NCBI RefSeq assembly: GCF_023015905.1
Contig: NZ_JALKBD010000004.1
Span: 1 to 64,000 of the forward strand
Reading direction: 5' to 3'
DNA: 64,000 nucleotides
Source of the DNA: Arenibacter sp. F20364
GTDB lineage: Bacteria > Bacteroidota > Bacteroidia > Flavobacteriales > Flavobacteriaceae
The position numbers and the translations under genes were made by a program. The notes below the pieces were generated by a model. That model did no database searches, was not told the origin of the DNA, and saw only the letters and a program-made list of their open reading frames with translations. Of the stretch, positions 7,818-17,500 are shown in pieces (positions within the stretch are counted from its first letter, which is position 1; every line of letters begins with the position of its first letter).

Positions 7818-10349
7818 TTATTTTTTATAGGCCAAAAGCCTTAACGCATTAAAAACCACAAGCAACGTTGAGCCTTCGTGGATGACCACTGCAATACCGA
7901 TATTGGCAAGCCCAAAAATGGTCGATGGTATGAGCAGGGCAACAATACCGAGACTGACCCAAAGGTTTTGCTTGATAATGGACTTTGCCTTCCTGCTCAA
8001 ACCTATGGCAAAGGGCAGGGTTTCCAATTTATCGGCCATTAGGGCAATGTCCGCAGTTTCCAAGGCCACATCACTGCCCGCTGCACCCATTGCGATACCA
8101 ACGGTGCTGTTCGCCATTGCAGGGGCATCGTTCACACCGTCGCCTACCATTGCGACCTTGCTTTCCTGTTCTTTTAATTTTTTAATGGCATCTACCTTTT
8201 CCTCCGGTAACAAGCTTCCCCAGGCATCGGTCAATCCAATTTCTTTAGCAACGGCATCGGCCACTTTTTGATTATCCCCTGTCAACATTATCATCCGCTT
8301 GATGCCGATTTCCTTTAGTTTTTTCAGAGTTTCCTTGGCCGCTTCCCGTGGGGTGTCCATCAGGGCAATGATACCAATATATTCTTTGTTCCTTCTTATG
8401 AGCATCGTGGTATTTCCGCCCCCTTCAAGTTCCCTTACCTTGGTGGATATTTCTTCGGATGGTTTTGCATCATCGAGGTCTTCGTACAGGTCAAGGTTTC
8501 CAATATAGATTTTATCCTTGCCCAAGGAAGCTTTGATACCTTTTCCGAGAACCGCTTCCAAATCGGACGCATCGGTAATAGCAGTACCTTTCAGACGCTC
8601 TCTCCCATCCCTTACGACGGCTTTGGCCAAAGGGTGGTCGCTCAAATTTTCAACGGCAACGGCTATCTTTAACAGTTCATTTTCTTCAATATCCCCCAAT
8701 GGTACCACCTCGGTAAGTTTGGGCTTGCCTTCGGTTAGTGTTCCCGTTTTATCAAAAGCCAAAGCCGTAATGACCCCCAGATCCTCAAGCGGTCGCCCAC
8801 CTTTGATAAGTACACCGCCCCTTGCCGCCCGTGCCACACCGCTCAATACGGCACTTGGTGTTGAAATGGCCAGTGCACAGGGACTAGCAGCCACCAATAC
8901 CGCCATAGCACGATAAAAACTGGCACTAAAAGGTTCGTCAATGACCAGAAAGGCAAAGAGCAGGATAACCACAAGTACAAGTACGGAAGGCACAAAGTAT
9001 TTTTCGAACTTATCGGTCAACAGCTGTGTGGGGGACTTCTGGGTCTGTGCCTCGTTGACCAGTTTGACCAATCGGGACAGGGTAGAGTCTTTGGCTTCTT
9101 TGATTACCTTTATTTCCAACGTGCTATTACCGTTGATAGTTCCAGCGAATACGCGATTTTCATCCTTAATATCATCGTCTGCCGAATAGTCCCTGCCCGT
9201 ATCTTCCACGGGAATTTTGTCCACGGGTACACTTTCCCCGGTAATAGGTGCCTGGTTGACGCTGCTTTTTCCGTTGACCACAACACCATCTGCGGATATC
9301 TTGCTGTTGGGCTTGACCACTATAACATCACCAATGCGCAATTTTTCAATCCCGATTTCCTCGGTCTTGCCATCTTTTTTAAGCAAGGCCGTTTTTGGTG
9401 CAAGATCCGCAAGAGCGGCAATGCTCTTTCTTGCCTTGTTCATTGCGTAATGTTCCAAGGCGTGCCCAAGGCTAAATAGGAACAACAACAGTGCACCTTC
9501 CGCCCATTCGCCAAGAACGGCGGCGCCAATGGCGGCGACCAGCATTAAAAAATCAATTTCAAAACCACCTTTGGCGACGGTCTGTACTGCTTCCTTGGCC
9601 GTAAAAAAACCACCAAAGAAATAAGCGCCTATATACAGGCTAAGACTGACCCAGTCCGGGATGGATTCTACGTAGGAAAGCCCGAAGCCAATCCCGAGAA
9701 GTACCCCGCAGATAATTGAAAAAATAAGTTCGGTATTTTTGCCTAAAATCCCACCGTGGGCATGTTCCTCTCCGTCCTCGTGTGTCTCGCCCTCCTTGTG
9801 CTCGTGGCTTTCTGAGGATGTTCCTTCCTTTTCCAGTCCTTCTTCTTCTTCTAGAAATAAACGCTCCATTGGTTTTTTGCTGAATTCTTTCATAACCATC
9901 GATTCCTCAATAATGGTAAGGTCCTTTTTCCTGAGCCGTTTTTCTATTGCGGCAAATCCGGTTATACCCTTGTCGAATTCAACGCGTACAACACCGGTAC
10001 CGGCTACCGAAGCTTCTAAGACCCCCTCAATGGACCGTAGGCTTTTTTCGATGCTACGGGCATGTCTGGCATGACGTATTCCTTCCACCTGGAGCAATTT
10101 ATGTCCATATTTATCGGTTATTCCGGCACCAGTTTTTTTTGCTAAGGATTGGATTCGATCTATGGATATGACATCAGGGTCGTAGTGAAAACAGAGTTGT
10201 GGCACATCGTTTTTCCTTTTGTCCGAAACGTGCACTTTTTCGATGCCCTCTTTAGCCTGTAGTTCATGAATAAGCCTTTTAACACAAGTATCTTTTTCGT
10301 TTGGAACCTGCGGAAGGACAACCGGGATTTTTATTTGTAGTTTTTTCAT
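7818..10349 (-). CDS. P1B-4-type heavy-metal ATPase (SPC/HEGxT class)
   Basis: Metal-transporting P-type ATPase of 843 residues. Diagnostic motifs are ASPCALAIS in place of CPC and HEGSTLLVVFNALRLL in the last helix, together the signature of P1B-4 (CzcP/CoaT/CtpD-like) pumps for Co, Zn, Cd, Ni or Fe(II). DKTGT, TGES, SDHPLAKA and GDGVNDAP are present. The N-terminus holds two HMA-like ferredoxin folds (about 1-75 and 85-150) without CxxC, then a His/Asp/Glu-rich stretch (about 175-200: SHEHKEGETHEDGEEHAHGG). The loss of CxxC with retention of the fold suggests an altered regulatory domain. Base composition looks more GC-rich than the flanking chromosome. Confidence 0.92.
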   Translation of the reverse strand: MKKLQIKIPVVLPQVPNEKDTCVKRLIHELQAKEGIEKVHVSDKRKNDVPQLCFHYDPDVISIDRIQSLAKKTGAGITDKYGHKLLQVEGIRHARHARSIEKSLRSIEGVLEASVAGTGVVRVEFDKGITGFAAIEKRLRKKDLTIIEESMVMKEFSKKPMERLFLEEEEGLEKEGTSSESHEHKEGETHEDGEEHAHGGILGKNTELIFSIICGVLLGIGFGLSYVESIPDWVSLSLYIGAYFFGGFFTAKEAVQTVAKGGFEIDFLMLVAAIGAAVLGEWAEGALLLFLFSLGHALEHYAMNKARKSIAALADLAPKTALLKKDGKTEEIGIEKLRIGDVIVVKPNSKISADGVVVNGKSSVNQAPITGESVPVDKIPVEDTGRDYSADDDIKDENRVFAGTINGNSTLEIKVIKEAKDSTLSRLVKLVNEAQTQKSPTQLLTDKFEKYFVPSVLVLVVILLFAFLVIDEPFSASFYRAMAVLVAASPCALAISTPSAVLSGVARAARGGVLIKGGRPLEDLGVITALAFDKTGTLTEGKPKLTEVVPLGDIEENELLKIAVAVENLSDHPLAKAVVRDGRERLKGTAITDASDLEAVLGKGIKASLGKDKIYIGNLDLYEDLDDAKPSEEISTKVRELEGGGNTTMLIRRNKEYIGIIALMDTPREAAKETLKKLKEIGIKRMIMLTGDNQKVADAVAKEIGLTDAWGSLLPEEKVDAIKKLKEQESKVAMVGDGVNDAPAMANSTVGIAMGAAGSDVALETADIALMADKLETLPFAIGLSRKAKSIIKQNLWVSLGIVALLIPSTIFGLANIGIAVVIHEGSTLLVVFNALRLLAYKK

Positions 10350-10361
10350 TAGACTGATGTT

Positions 10362-11027
10362 TTAAAGTATATAGTACTTGTTAGGTTTCATTTTAAAAGG
10401 GAAGTCCACGTCACCTATCATCTCTTTTAATTTTATTTCTATAGTCTGGGCCTGATCGATCATTGGTGTATCCATTGGGTCGTTTTCAAATGGACCCTGC
10501 ATTAAAATTGACGTTTTCTTAATCGCTATAAAGATTATTGGGATAGCAATGGTAAGACCAATTTCTAGCGAGAGGTCATTATCGGATAGGCCAAAAGGAA
10601 GCATTGTAGCAAAAACATATATGATCAAATGGATCAATAGGCTATGTGCCTTGGGGAAATCCGTGTTTTTGATTCTTTCAAATCTTACATAGCTGGCTAC
10701 ATTTGACGAAAATGGAAGATTCCTTAGATATTCGCCCAAAGCATAGCACCATACGAATTGGCGTTTTGTCATTTCCTTTACATTATATACATATTGCACA
10801 TCCGACCTATCATAAAGTGAAATGGTCTGCCATATCAAGGTTCGGGAATCATTAACAATAGCGCCCCATATAATGCGGGCTTCCCACCAGCGTTCATAGG
10901 CCTGATTTGTCCGAAAACCCAATAACTGGGCGACAAAGTTGCCAAAATACCCGATGCCAATTAATATCCCTAATAAAACTGCCAGCCCCAAACATGGTAA
11001 TAACAGTAGTACTGTTTGTAGGTCCAT
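10362..11027 (-). CDS. Bestrophin-like (UPF0187) membrane protein, N-terminally short
   Basis: Bacterial bestrophin-family protein, 221 residues. The hallmark FRTNQAYERWWEARIIWG follows the first hydrophobic segment, and the KAHSLLIHLIIYVFATMLPFGL region is also typical. Bacterial bestrophins form pentameric channels and are usually about 290-300 residues long; about 60 N-terminal residues, including the normal first helix region, are missing. The frame starts with a good ATG, 25 bases after the preceding gene's stop, so it is either a genuine short form or the product of an old 5' deletion. It lies 12 bases upstream of the P1B-4 ATPase, suggesting co-expression. Confidence 0.8.
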   Translation of the reverse strand: MDLQTVLLLLPCLGLAVLLGILIGIGYFGNFVAQLLGFRTNQAYERWWEARIIWGAIVNDSRTLIWQTISLYDRSDVQYVYNVKEMTKRQFVWCYALGEYLRNLPFSSNVASYVRFERIKNTDFPKAHSLLIHLIIYVFATMLPFGLSDNDLSLEIGLTIAIPIIFIAIKKTSILMQGPFENDPMDTPMIDQAQTIEIKLKEMIGDVDFPFKMKPNKYYIL

Positions 11028-11052
11028 TTTTTTTGTGCTATAAAATTTTTAT

Positions 11053-11595
11053 CTATTCCAATTTCAATACCATCTGTGCAAACCGTATTTCTATTGCTTT
11101 GTCCAATCCCGGTATTATTTCCTCCAAACCTGTTTCTACCGCTAAAAGCTCCCCCATGGCACTTAACAAACAGGAAAATCTTTGCCCTTCCTCCAGGTGG
11201 GTCAGGGTAGTCCTAAGAATTACCTGAAATGAATTATCTTGAAAGGATACGGTGACCGGCCAATTGAAATCGATCGGGTCGTGGCGTGAGGATAAAAAAT
11301 CCTCTGTAGGGATGTTGCCCGTGAAATAGACCATTAAAGGATCCTCGGCCTCTTTTAAAACTGCATTAACTTCCGGGATTTTCATTTGTAACGTTCTCAG
11401 GTCCAAAGACCCTACTATTTGCTTATCGGTATAATTTAATAGTACGGATAATTCGGTGCTTTCGGCATTGACCGGTTCTTTGCCAACCTCCGTAGATAAC
11501 ATTAGATGTCCCTTTTTGGTCATATATATTGTCTGGGCCCCTAGTCCAAGGACATTGATAAAAAGGATAACTAATGCCAGCTGTATTTTTCCCAT
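11053..11595 (-). CDS. Secreted protein, possibly YceI-like
   Basis: Predicted exported protein of about 180 residues. The ATG at 11595 gives a good signal peptide (MGKIQLALVI... GLGAQ); longer in-frame starts overlap the zinc-ribbon gene. The mature part has alternating beta pattern (TELSVLLNYTDKQIVGSLDL, VMVYFTGNIP-like strands) that loosely recalls YceI lipocalin-like proteins of Bacteroidota, but the similarity is by eye only. It starts 10 bases after the zinc-ribbon stop and precedes the bestrophin, so it is part of the island transcript. Confidence 0.6.
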   Translation of the reverse strand: MGKIQLALVILFINVLGLGAQTIYMTKKGHLMLSTEVGKEPVNAESTELSVLLNYTDKQIVGSLDLRTLQMKIPEVNAVLKEAEDPLMVYFTGNIPTEDFLSSRHDPIDFNWPVTVSFQDNSFQVILRTTLTHLEEGQRFSCLLSAMGELLAVETGLEEIIPGLDKAIEIRFAQMVLKLE

Positions 11596-11605
11596 GGTTA
11601 CAGGT

Positions 11606-11875
11606 TTAGACACGGTTACCGCAACTTGGGCAAAATTTAGCATCCAGCGGTATGCTCTCCTTGCAACTATTGCATTTTCCCTTTCCCAAGGCCGAGCCGC
11701 ATTTTTGACAGAAAAGTGCGTTTTGTTCATTATCTACGCCACATTTTGGGCACCGGATTAACACCTTCGACCCTGAATGACCATCCCGGTAACCGTAATC
11801 GTGCTTTCGACCATGCTTGGTGGAATGATGTCCACCTCTTCCCATTCCCCTGAGTAAATGTTTTAAAAATCCCAT
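11606..11875 (-). CDS. Double zinc-ribbon protein
   Basis: Small protein of 89 residues. The N-terminal third is basic and His/Gly-rich (GRGGHHSTKHGRKHDYGYRDGHSG). It is followed by two zinc ribbons: CPKCG ... CQKCG and CNSC ... CPSCG, eight cysteines in four pairs. Such ribbons bind structural zinc; the His-rich leader could bind further metal. No signal peptide, so cytosolic. It lies in the metal island between STAS2 and the YceI-like gene. Function otherwise unknown; a metal buffer or protein-interaction module is possible. Confidence 0.7.
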   Translation of the reverse strand: MGFLKHLLRGMGRGGHHSTKHGRKHDYGYRDGHSGSKVLIRCPKCGVDNEQNALFCQKCGSALGKGKCNSCKESIPLDAKFCPSCGNRV

Positions 11876-11985
11876 ATTTTCTAATTTAAAAGTGAATCTA
11901 TATTATCCAGTGCCTCGAACATATCCAGTGCATCCCACAGAAATACCAATCGTCCGTCATACTATTTTTATTTTACGTTAATAAT

Positions 11986-12348
11986 TCAGTCCTTATCCAA
12001 TTTTTCTATCCATTCTTTAGCGCAGTCCTTGTCTTCGGGCTTAAAAAATTTTATGTGGGCCCTGGAAAAAGGAAGCAGCACCTCTGTAAATAGTTCCTGC
12101 CATTTAACGTTTCCCACCAAGGCAACCCGCTTCAAATGCTTTTCATTGGGGAGGTCCAATTCAATCCCCTTCCAATGGACACTTGCCGTCCAACCTTCAA
12201 AATTTTGCATTTCGATGTACCAGGAAACTTCTTGATACACCTTTAGATGATTTGTTAAAACGGGGGTCAAGTTTTCGTAATCCTTGGCATCCAGCTTATT
12301 TTGTGCTACCATATATACCGTAGCTTCTTTTTCAAAGATTTTTACCAT
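11986..12348 (-). CDS. SpoIIAA-like (STAS fold) protein, copy 2
   Basis: Paralogue of the gene at 6619-6975, 120 residues. Shared features include SWYIEMQNFEGW, LKRVALVGNVKWQELFTE and AHIKFFKPEDKDCAKEWIEKL. It follows the second Fur gene by 44 bases. The repetition of a Fur gene followed by a STAS gene within one island argues that the pairing is functional. No signal peptide or membrane segment. Confidence 0.8.
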   Translation of the reverse strand: MVKIFEKEATVYMVAQNKLDAKDYENLTPVLTNHLKVYQEVSWYIEMQNFEGWTASVHWKGIELDLPNEKHLKRVALVGNVKWQELFTEVLLPFSRAHIKFFKPEDKDCAKEWIEKLDKD

Positions 12349-12392
12349 AGCTCTATATTTATAATCGATAATCGTATTTTAAAACCTGACGC

Positions 12393-12815
12393 TTAATCCA
12401 AGTTGCCGCTGCATTTTTCGCAGATGCCCTTTACCACTAGGTTGACATCTTCCGTGATATAACCTTCGGGCAAGTTGATGTGGGGAATTTTATGGGCTGT
12501 CAGGCACACTGTCTCCTCGCATCTGTTGCAATGAAAATGCAAGTGGAGGTCGTTGCCGACCTCACACTCACAATTGTCTTCGCAAAGGGCGTATTTTATG
12601 ACTCCTGTTCCATCCTCGATTTGATGCACAATCCCTTTTTCCTCAAACGCTTTCATAGTCCTAAATAGGGTGCTTCTTTCACTGACCTTAAAATCCTTTT
12701 CCAAATCGCCAAGACTTATGGCCGCCTCTAATTCTGCTAAACGCTTATAAGTCATCAAGCGCATAGCCGTAGGCCGTATCCCTTTGCTTTCAAGTAGTTG
12801 GACTATTTTTTCCAT
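12393..12815 (-). CDS. Fur-family transcriptional regulator, copy 2
   Basis: Fur-type repressor of 140 residues. The winged helix includes GIRPTAMRLMTYKRL and SERSTLFRTMKAFEEKGIVHQI. The regulatory domain holds CEDNCECEVGNDLHLHFHC, CEETVC and the C-terminal CEKC. It is clearly related to copy 1 (shared IRPT-MR, GTGV-KYA, LHLHFHC) but has extra cysteines in the first metal region. It starts 15 bases after the PII-like gene and is followed by STAS2. It probably controls the Czc/PII part of the island. Confidence 0.9.
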   Translation of the reverse strand: MEKIVQLLESKGIRPTAMRLMTYKRLAELEAAISLGDLEKDFKVSERSTLFRTMKAFEEKGIVHQIEDGTGVIKYALCEDNCECEVGNDLHLHFHCNRCEETVCLTAHKIPHINLPEGYITEDVNLVVKGICEKCSGNLD

Positions 12816-12830
12816 TTGTACTAAAGTGTT

Positions 12831-13169
12831 TTATAGGTCGTACCGTTTTAAGGAATCTCCTGTTTTAATGTGAAACGCATCTTCTATATTAGCTATATAA
12901 ATTATACCATCTCCAGGCCCGTCGGTTTTGGAGTTGGCTATAATTGTTTCAATGGCCGCTTGGGCTTCCTCATTTTGACAGACCAATTCCAATTTGACCA
13001 CTGGACTATCTGTTACGTGAAAATCCAGCGACGGTCTGGCACCTTTTGCCTTGAACGCGCCCGTGCCTTCTGCTTGTGAAAGGGTCATACTTTCAAATCC
13101 ATTGTCAGAAAGTGCTTCAATGACTCTTTGGATTCGGTTCGGTTTTATAAATGCTTTTATTTCTTTCAT
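12831..13169 (-). CDS. PII-like signal protein of the heavy-metal-associated type
   Basis: GlnB-fold protein of 112 residues. The start MKEIKAFIKPNRIQRVIEAL matches PII proteins, and the later EAQAAIETIIANSKTDGPGDGIIYIANIEDAFHIKTGD corresponds to the usual GDGKIFV-like nucleotide region. The T-loop section is divergent and lacks the uridylylated tyrosine context. A PII subgroup (PII-NG) is known to sit next to RND heavy-metal pumps, which fits its place downstream of czcB. Likely role: sensing or adjusting metal efflux, not nitrogen control; this is inferred. Confidence 0.85.
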   Translation of the reverse strand: MKEIKAFIKPNRIQRVIEALSDNGFESMTLSQAEGTGAFKAKGARPSLDFHVTDSPVVKLELVCQNEEAQAAIETIIANSKTDGPGDGIIYIANIEDAFHIKTGDSLKRYDL

Positions 13170-13196
13170 ATTATTAACTTTTTAAATTTTTAATCA

Positions 13197-13267
13197 ATTT
13201 TGAACCGAGTCTGTTTTATAATTTTTAACTAACTAATTAAGACGATAAACAAACTCGGAATCAAAAT
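13197..13267. promoter_or_regulatory. Long-spaced inverted repeat upstream of the PII-like gene
   Basis: Arms ATTTTGAACCGAGT (13197-13210) and ACTCGGAATCAAAAT (13253-13267) are complementary except for a one-base length difference around the centre. They flank an AT-rich 42-base segment between czcB and the PII-like gene. The half-sites TTGATTC and GGTTCAA also occur at the other two regulatory regions of the island (about 7105 and 7790). This could be an operator or a transcript hairpin. Confidence 0.4.
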
Positions 13268-13284
13268 CTTTGATTGTTATTGAA

Positions 13285-14544
13285 TTAATGTCCGTGTTCC
13301 AGTTCGCCCTTGACCATTTCCGAAGACAGGTTATAAGCTCCGTTTATCACGACTTTGGCATCCTTTGAAACTTCGGCAGGCAGGTTGACTTCAACAAAGC
13401 CTAAATCAGTAATACCAACCGTTACGGGTATCATTTTAAATTTCATTTTGTCCGCTTCCATTTCTTCATCTTCATCCAAAATAAAAATAAAGGATTGCTC
13501 GCCTTCTTTTATAATGGCAGCTTCCGGTACGGCAAAACCCTTTTTCTCGCCTTGCACTATTCGCCCTTCCACATACATACCCGGCAATAGGTTTTTATCC
13601 TTGTTTTCAATATCTGCCAGAACTTCCAAAGCTTTTGGGTCTGTATTGAAGGTTTTACCAACAGACCGAACGGTTGCTTTAAGCAGTTCATCTGGACGAG
13701 AGGCCGTGGAAAAATATATCTGTTGCCCTTGCTTGATTTGCTTTATGTCCTTCTCATATACTTTGAAGTTGACATAAATTTTTGAGTTGTCGCTTATCGA
13801 GAACATTTTGGATTGTTGTGCCACGTAATCGCCAAGGCTAATCATTACTTCATCCACATACCCACTTATAGGCGAGGTAATGGGAACAGCGGAATATATC
13901 TGTCCTTCCGCCACTTTGTCCGGGTTAATGCTCAACAGTCTCAATTGGGACCGCAAACCATTGACGCTGGATGTTGTGGAACGAAATTTTGACTGCGCCA
14001 TCTGAAATTCCTTGCCAGAAGAAACACCTTTATCATAAAGGGTCTGCTTGCGTTCAAAATCCTGTTTCAAAAAGACCAGTTCGTCATTTTTTTCCTGATA
14101 ATCCTGTTGCATTGCAATGATATCTGGGTGTTCTATATATGCCAACACCTGACCTTTCTTTACGTTATCTCCAGGGATTACTTTTATGGAACTCACATTT
14201 CCACCAACAAACGGGCTTATGTTCGCCTTGTCCTGTGGGAAAAGCTCAAGCATTCCTGTTACCTTAATGTTGTTTCCTAAATTACGTTCCTCCAAAGGTT
14301 TCATTTCCAAACCTATGGTTTCGGCCTGTTGCTTTGTAAGTTCGACAACGCCTTCTTCCTCGCTGTGACCACCTTCTTCCTCTCCTTCATCATGGCCTTC
14401 TTCGCCGTGTGCATCTACTCCAACTTCATTGGTTTTTGATACGCCTTCAGCTTCGTTATGCCCAAGTTCAGATTTTGGGGCATCGTTACAACTCATAAAC
14501 ATAAGTGTAAATAATACGGTACTAACTAATAGTATATTCTTCAT
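13285..14544 (-). CDS. czcB: RND efflux periplasmic adaptor (CzcB/CusB-like)
   Basis: Membrane-fusion lipoprotein of 419 residues bridging the RND pump and outer-membrane channel. The ATG at 14544, 16 bases after the czcA stop, gives a lipoprotein signal ending in LMFMSC. An acidic His-rich segment follows (about 25-65: HGEEGHDEGEEEGGHSEEEG), a likely metal-binding region. Then come the barrel/lipoyl halves (VTGMLELFPQDKANISPFVGG ... VISLGDYVAQQS) flanking a coiled-coil hairpin, and a C-terminal membrane-proximal domain. An upstream in-frame start overlaps czcA and lacks a signal. Confidence 0.9.
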   Translation of the reverse strand: MKNILLVSTVLFTLMFMSCNDAPKSELGHNEAEGVSKTNEVGVDAHGEEGHDEGEEEGGHSEEEGVVELTKQQAETIGLEMKPLEERNLGNNIKVTGMLELFPQDKANISPFVGGNVSSIKVIPGDNVKKGQVLAYIEHPDIIAMQQDYQEKNDELVFLKQDFERKQTLYDKGVSSGKEFQMAQSKFRSTTSSVNGLRSQLRLLSINPDKVAEGQIYSAVPITSPISGYVDEVMISLGDYVAQQSKMFSISDNSKIYVNFKVYEKDIKQIKQGQQIYFSTASRPDELLKATVRSVGKTFNTDPKALEVLADIENKDKNLLPGMYVEGRIVQGEKKGFAVPEAAIIKEGEQSFIFILDEDEEMEADKMKFKMIPVTVGITDLGFVEVNLPAEVSKDAKVVINGAYNLSSEMVKGELEHGH

Positions 14545-14560
14545 TTCTCTTTTTTTAAGG

Positions 14561-17500
14561 TTATAAATTGCCCAATTGATATTGCATATCAATGGTCTGC
14601 TGGTTATACTGATTGATGTATTGTAAATGGTTTTGTTTAATACGGATGGCACTATTAAGAATGGTGATATAATTGACGTAATCTATTTCGCCTTCTTTAG
14701 AAGCCAACTGCGCTGTGGTAATTTGTTCTTCTGCCAAGAGTAGTGCGCCTTCTTCGTAATATTGCAAAATCTTCTTTGTTTTTTCGAGTGATTTGGTCAA
14801 TTGTGAAACACGACTTTCTGTAACCGCTTTTTGCTCCAAATATTGATTCTCTGCTACCATTGCGTCTGCCTTGGCTGCCTTAACCCTTGACTTCTGCGGA
14901 AAAAACCATAACGGAATACTAATACCTGCCTGATAGGTATTAAACCCTGAAACATCATCCACAACCTGCCTGCCATATGATAAACTGAATTTCGGTAGGA
15001 ATTGCGATTTTTCAACGCCCACATTTGCTTTACTTACTTCGGCATTTTGCAAGGCATATTGCAACATTGGGTTATTGGCAACCGAAGTTGAATCCAATGT
15101 CGCCATAAAATCCAATGGCTCGTAAAAACCATCTACCGTCTCGATGGTTTCATCCGTTCCCAAATATTGTTTTAAGGCACGTTTGGCAATTTCAATATCA
15201 TCAAAAGCTTGTTGCCTCAACACTTGAATCTGTTGAAATTCGGAAGAGGCTGAAATAAATTCCAACTTGCCTGTTTCTCCAGTGTCATACCGAAGTTGGG
15301 CAGCGGTCTTAAAATTGGCATAAATACTGTCCAATTGGTCTGCAAAACGCAACTGTGCCTTGTAATAATTAATTTGGTCATAGGCTTGCATCACATTGCG
15401 CACCAACTGTTGTTCACTGGCCACATAAAACTTTTCTCCCAAGGCAATGCGCTCTTTATAAAACTTCGATTTTGAAAATCCTGAAAGCAAATCGATATTG
15501 CCCTGTTGCACGCCAACGGTTGTTTGCACTCCAGGAAGATTATTGCCATATTCTTCTTTGCCCGTGAAAACTTGTGTGCTACCAAGGTCAAAACTCGTTC
15601 CCTTTAGTGCCTTTTCCCGTTCAATAAATGCCTGACTTTCCTTAAGCGATGGATAATTCTGTTTTGCCATAGCAATAGCCTCATCAATGGTCAAGGTCTT
15701 TGGGATTGTACCATCTTGATTGGTGTCTTGGGCAAATGAAGTACCAGAAGCCATCAAACCTCCAACCATCAATAATACGGTTACAATATTGGTTGATTTT
15801 TTAATATAACTTACATCTCCACCATTGTCCTTCTTTTCTTTTCGGGATTCCAGCCAATAATAAAGAATAGGAATAACCACCAAGGTCAGAAATGTTGCCG
15901 TAAGCATTCCTCCAATGACTACTGTCGCCAAGGGCCGCTGTACTTCGGCACCACCAGAGGTAGAAATCGCCATTGGGATAAAGCCCATAATTGTTGTAAT
16001 GGCTGTTAATAAAATTGGACGTAAACGTTCGTGCGTAGCTTCATATATACGTTTTTTTAAATCTGTCATTCCACTGTCTTTTAATTCATTGAACTTATTT
16101 ATGAGTATGAGTCCGTTTAATACGGCAACTCCGAAGAGCACGATAAATCCGACTCCCGCGGAAATACTGAAAGGCATTCCACGAATCAACAAAACGAAAA
16201 CGCCACCAATGGCCGCCAAAGGCACTGCCATATAGATCATCAAGGCTTGTGTAACTGAATTCAAAGCAAAGTAAAGCAGAACAAATATTGTTAATAGAAC
16301 GATTGGGACTACAATCATCAATCGGTCTGATGCTCGTTGTAGGTTTTCAAATGATCCGCCGTAGGTTACAAAATAACCTGGTGGCAGTTTAACATCCGTT
16401 TCCAATTTTTGTTGAATTTCCTCGACCATCGATTTTACATCGCGCCCACGAACATTGACCCCTACCGAAATACGACGGGAGGTATTGTCCCTTGAAATCT
16501 GCATCGGACCTGGCTTATAGCTGATATCTGCCACCTCCTTTAAAGGTACTTGTGCACCGTTTGGCAGGTCTATGAAAAGGTTTTTTAAGCTATTGATGTC
16601 TTGTCGATATTCCTCTGCCAAACGAATGACCACATCGAATCGTTTTTCCCCTTCAAAAATGACTCCTGCCTGTTCTCCAGAAAATGAAGCACTTACATAA
16701 TCATTCAGCTTGTCAGCGGTTACACCGTATTGTGCCATTTTTGCCCGGTTATACACCACTGTCATTTGTGGCAAACCGCTTGTAGCTTCTACATTGAGGT
16801 CAGCCGCTCCGGGAACGGTTCTGATGACCGCTGCGATTTCCTGTACCTTGTCTGCCAAAACGCCTAAATCTTCTCCGTACAGTTTGATTGCCACGTCCTC
16901 ACGAACCCCTGTAAGCAATTCATTAAAACGAAGTTCTACAGGTTGGGTAAACACGAAATTTACGCCGGGAACTACTGAAATTTTTTCCTGTATTTTTTCT
17001 ATCAGTTCTTCTTTACTATCTGCGGAAGTCCATTTACTCTTATCTTTTTCAAGAATAATATAACTATCGGCAATATCCATAGGCATCGGGTCTGTCGGTA
17101 TTTCGGCCACACCAATCCTAGAAACTACTGTTTTTACTTCCGGAAACTCATTGATTAACTTCTGAAGTTTCTCTGAAGCCTCAATAGATTCTGTAAGACT
17201 GCTCCCCGGTTTTATCAATGCTTGAAATGCAATATCGCCTTCATCAAATTTAGGGACAAATTCTGCTCCCATATTGCTGAAAATAAATCCTGAAATCAAA
17301 AGCAAGGAAACCGCGCCTATAACCACACCTGCCCGAAAGCGAAGTGCAAAATTTAATATAGGCAGATAGATACGATTCAGAACATCCATAATTTTATCAC
17401 TGAACCTATCAATCTTGTTTTCAAACTTGGCGAACCAACTATTTTGATTTTTAGCAGGTTTTAAAAATAATGATGACATCATTGGCACGTAGGTAAGACA

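Noticed and set aside
14545-14652. Upstream extension of CzcB
   Set aside because: Overlaps czcA and would mask the lipoprotein signal that starts at 14544.
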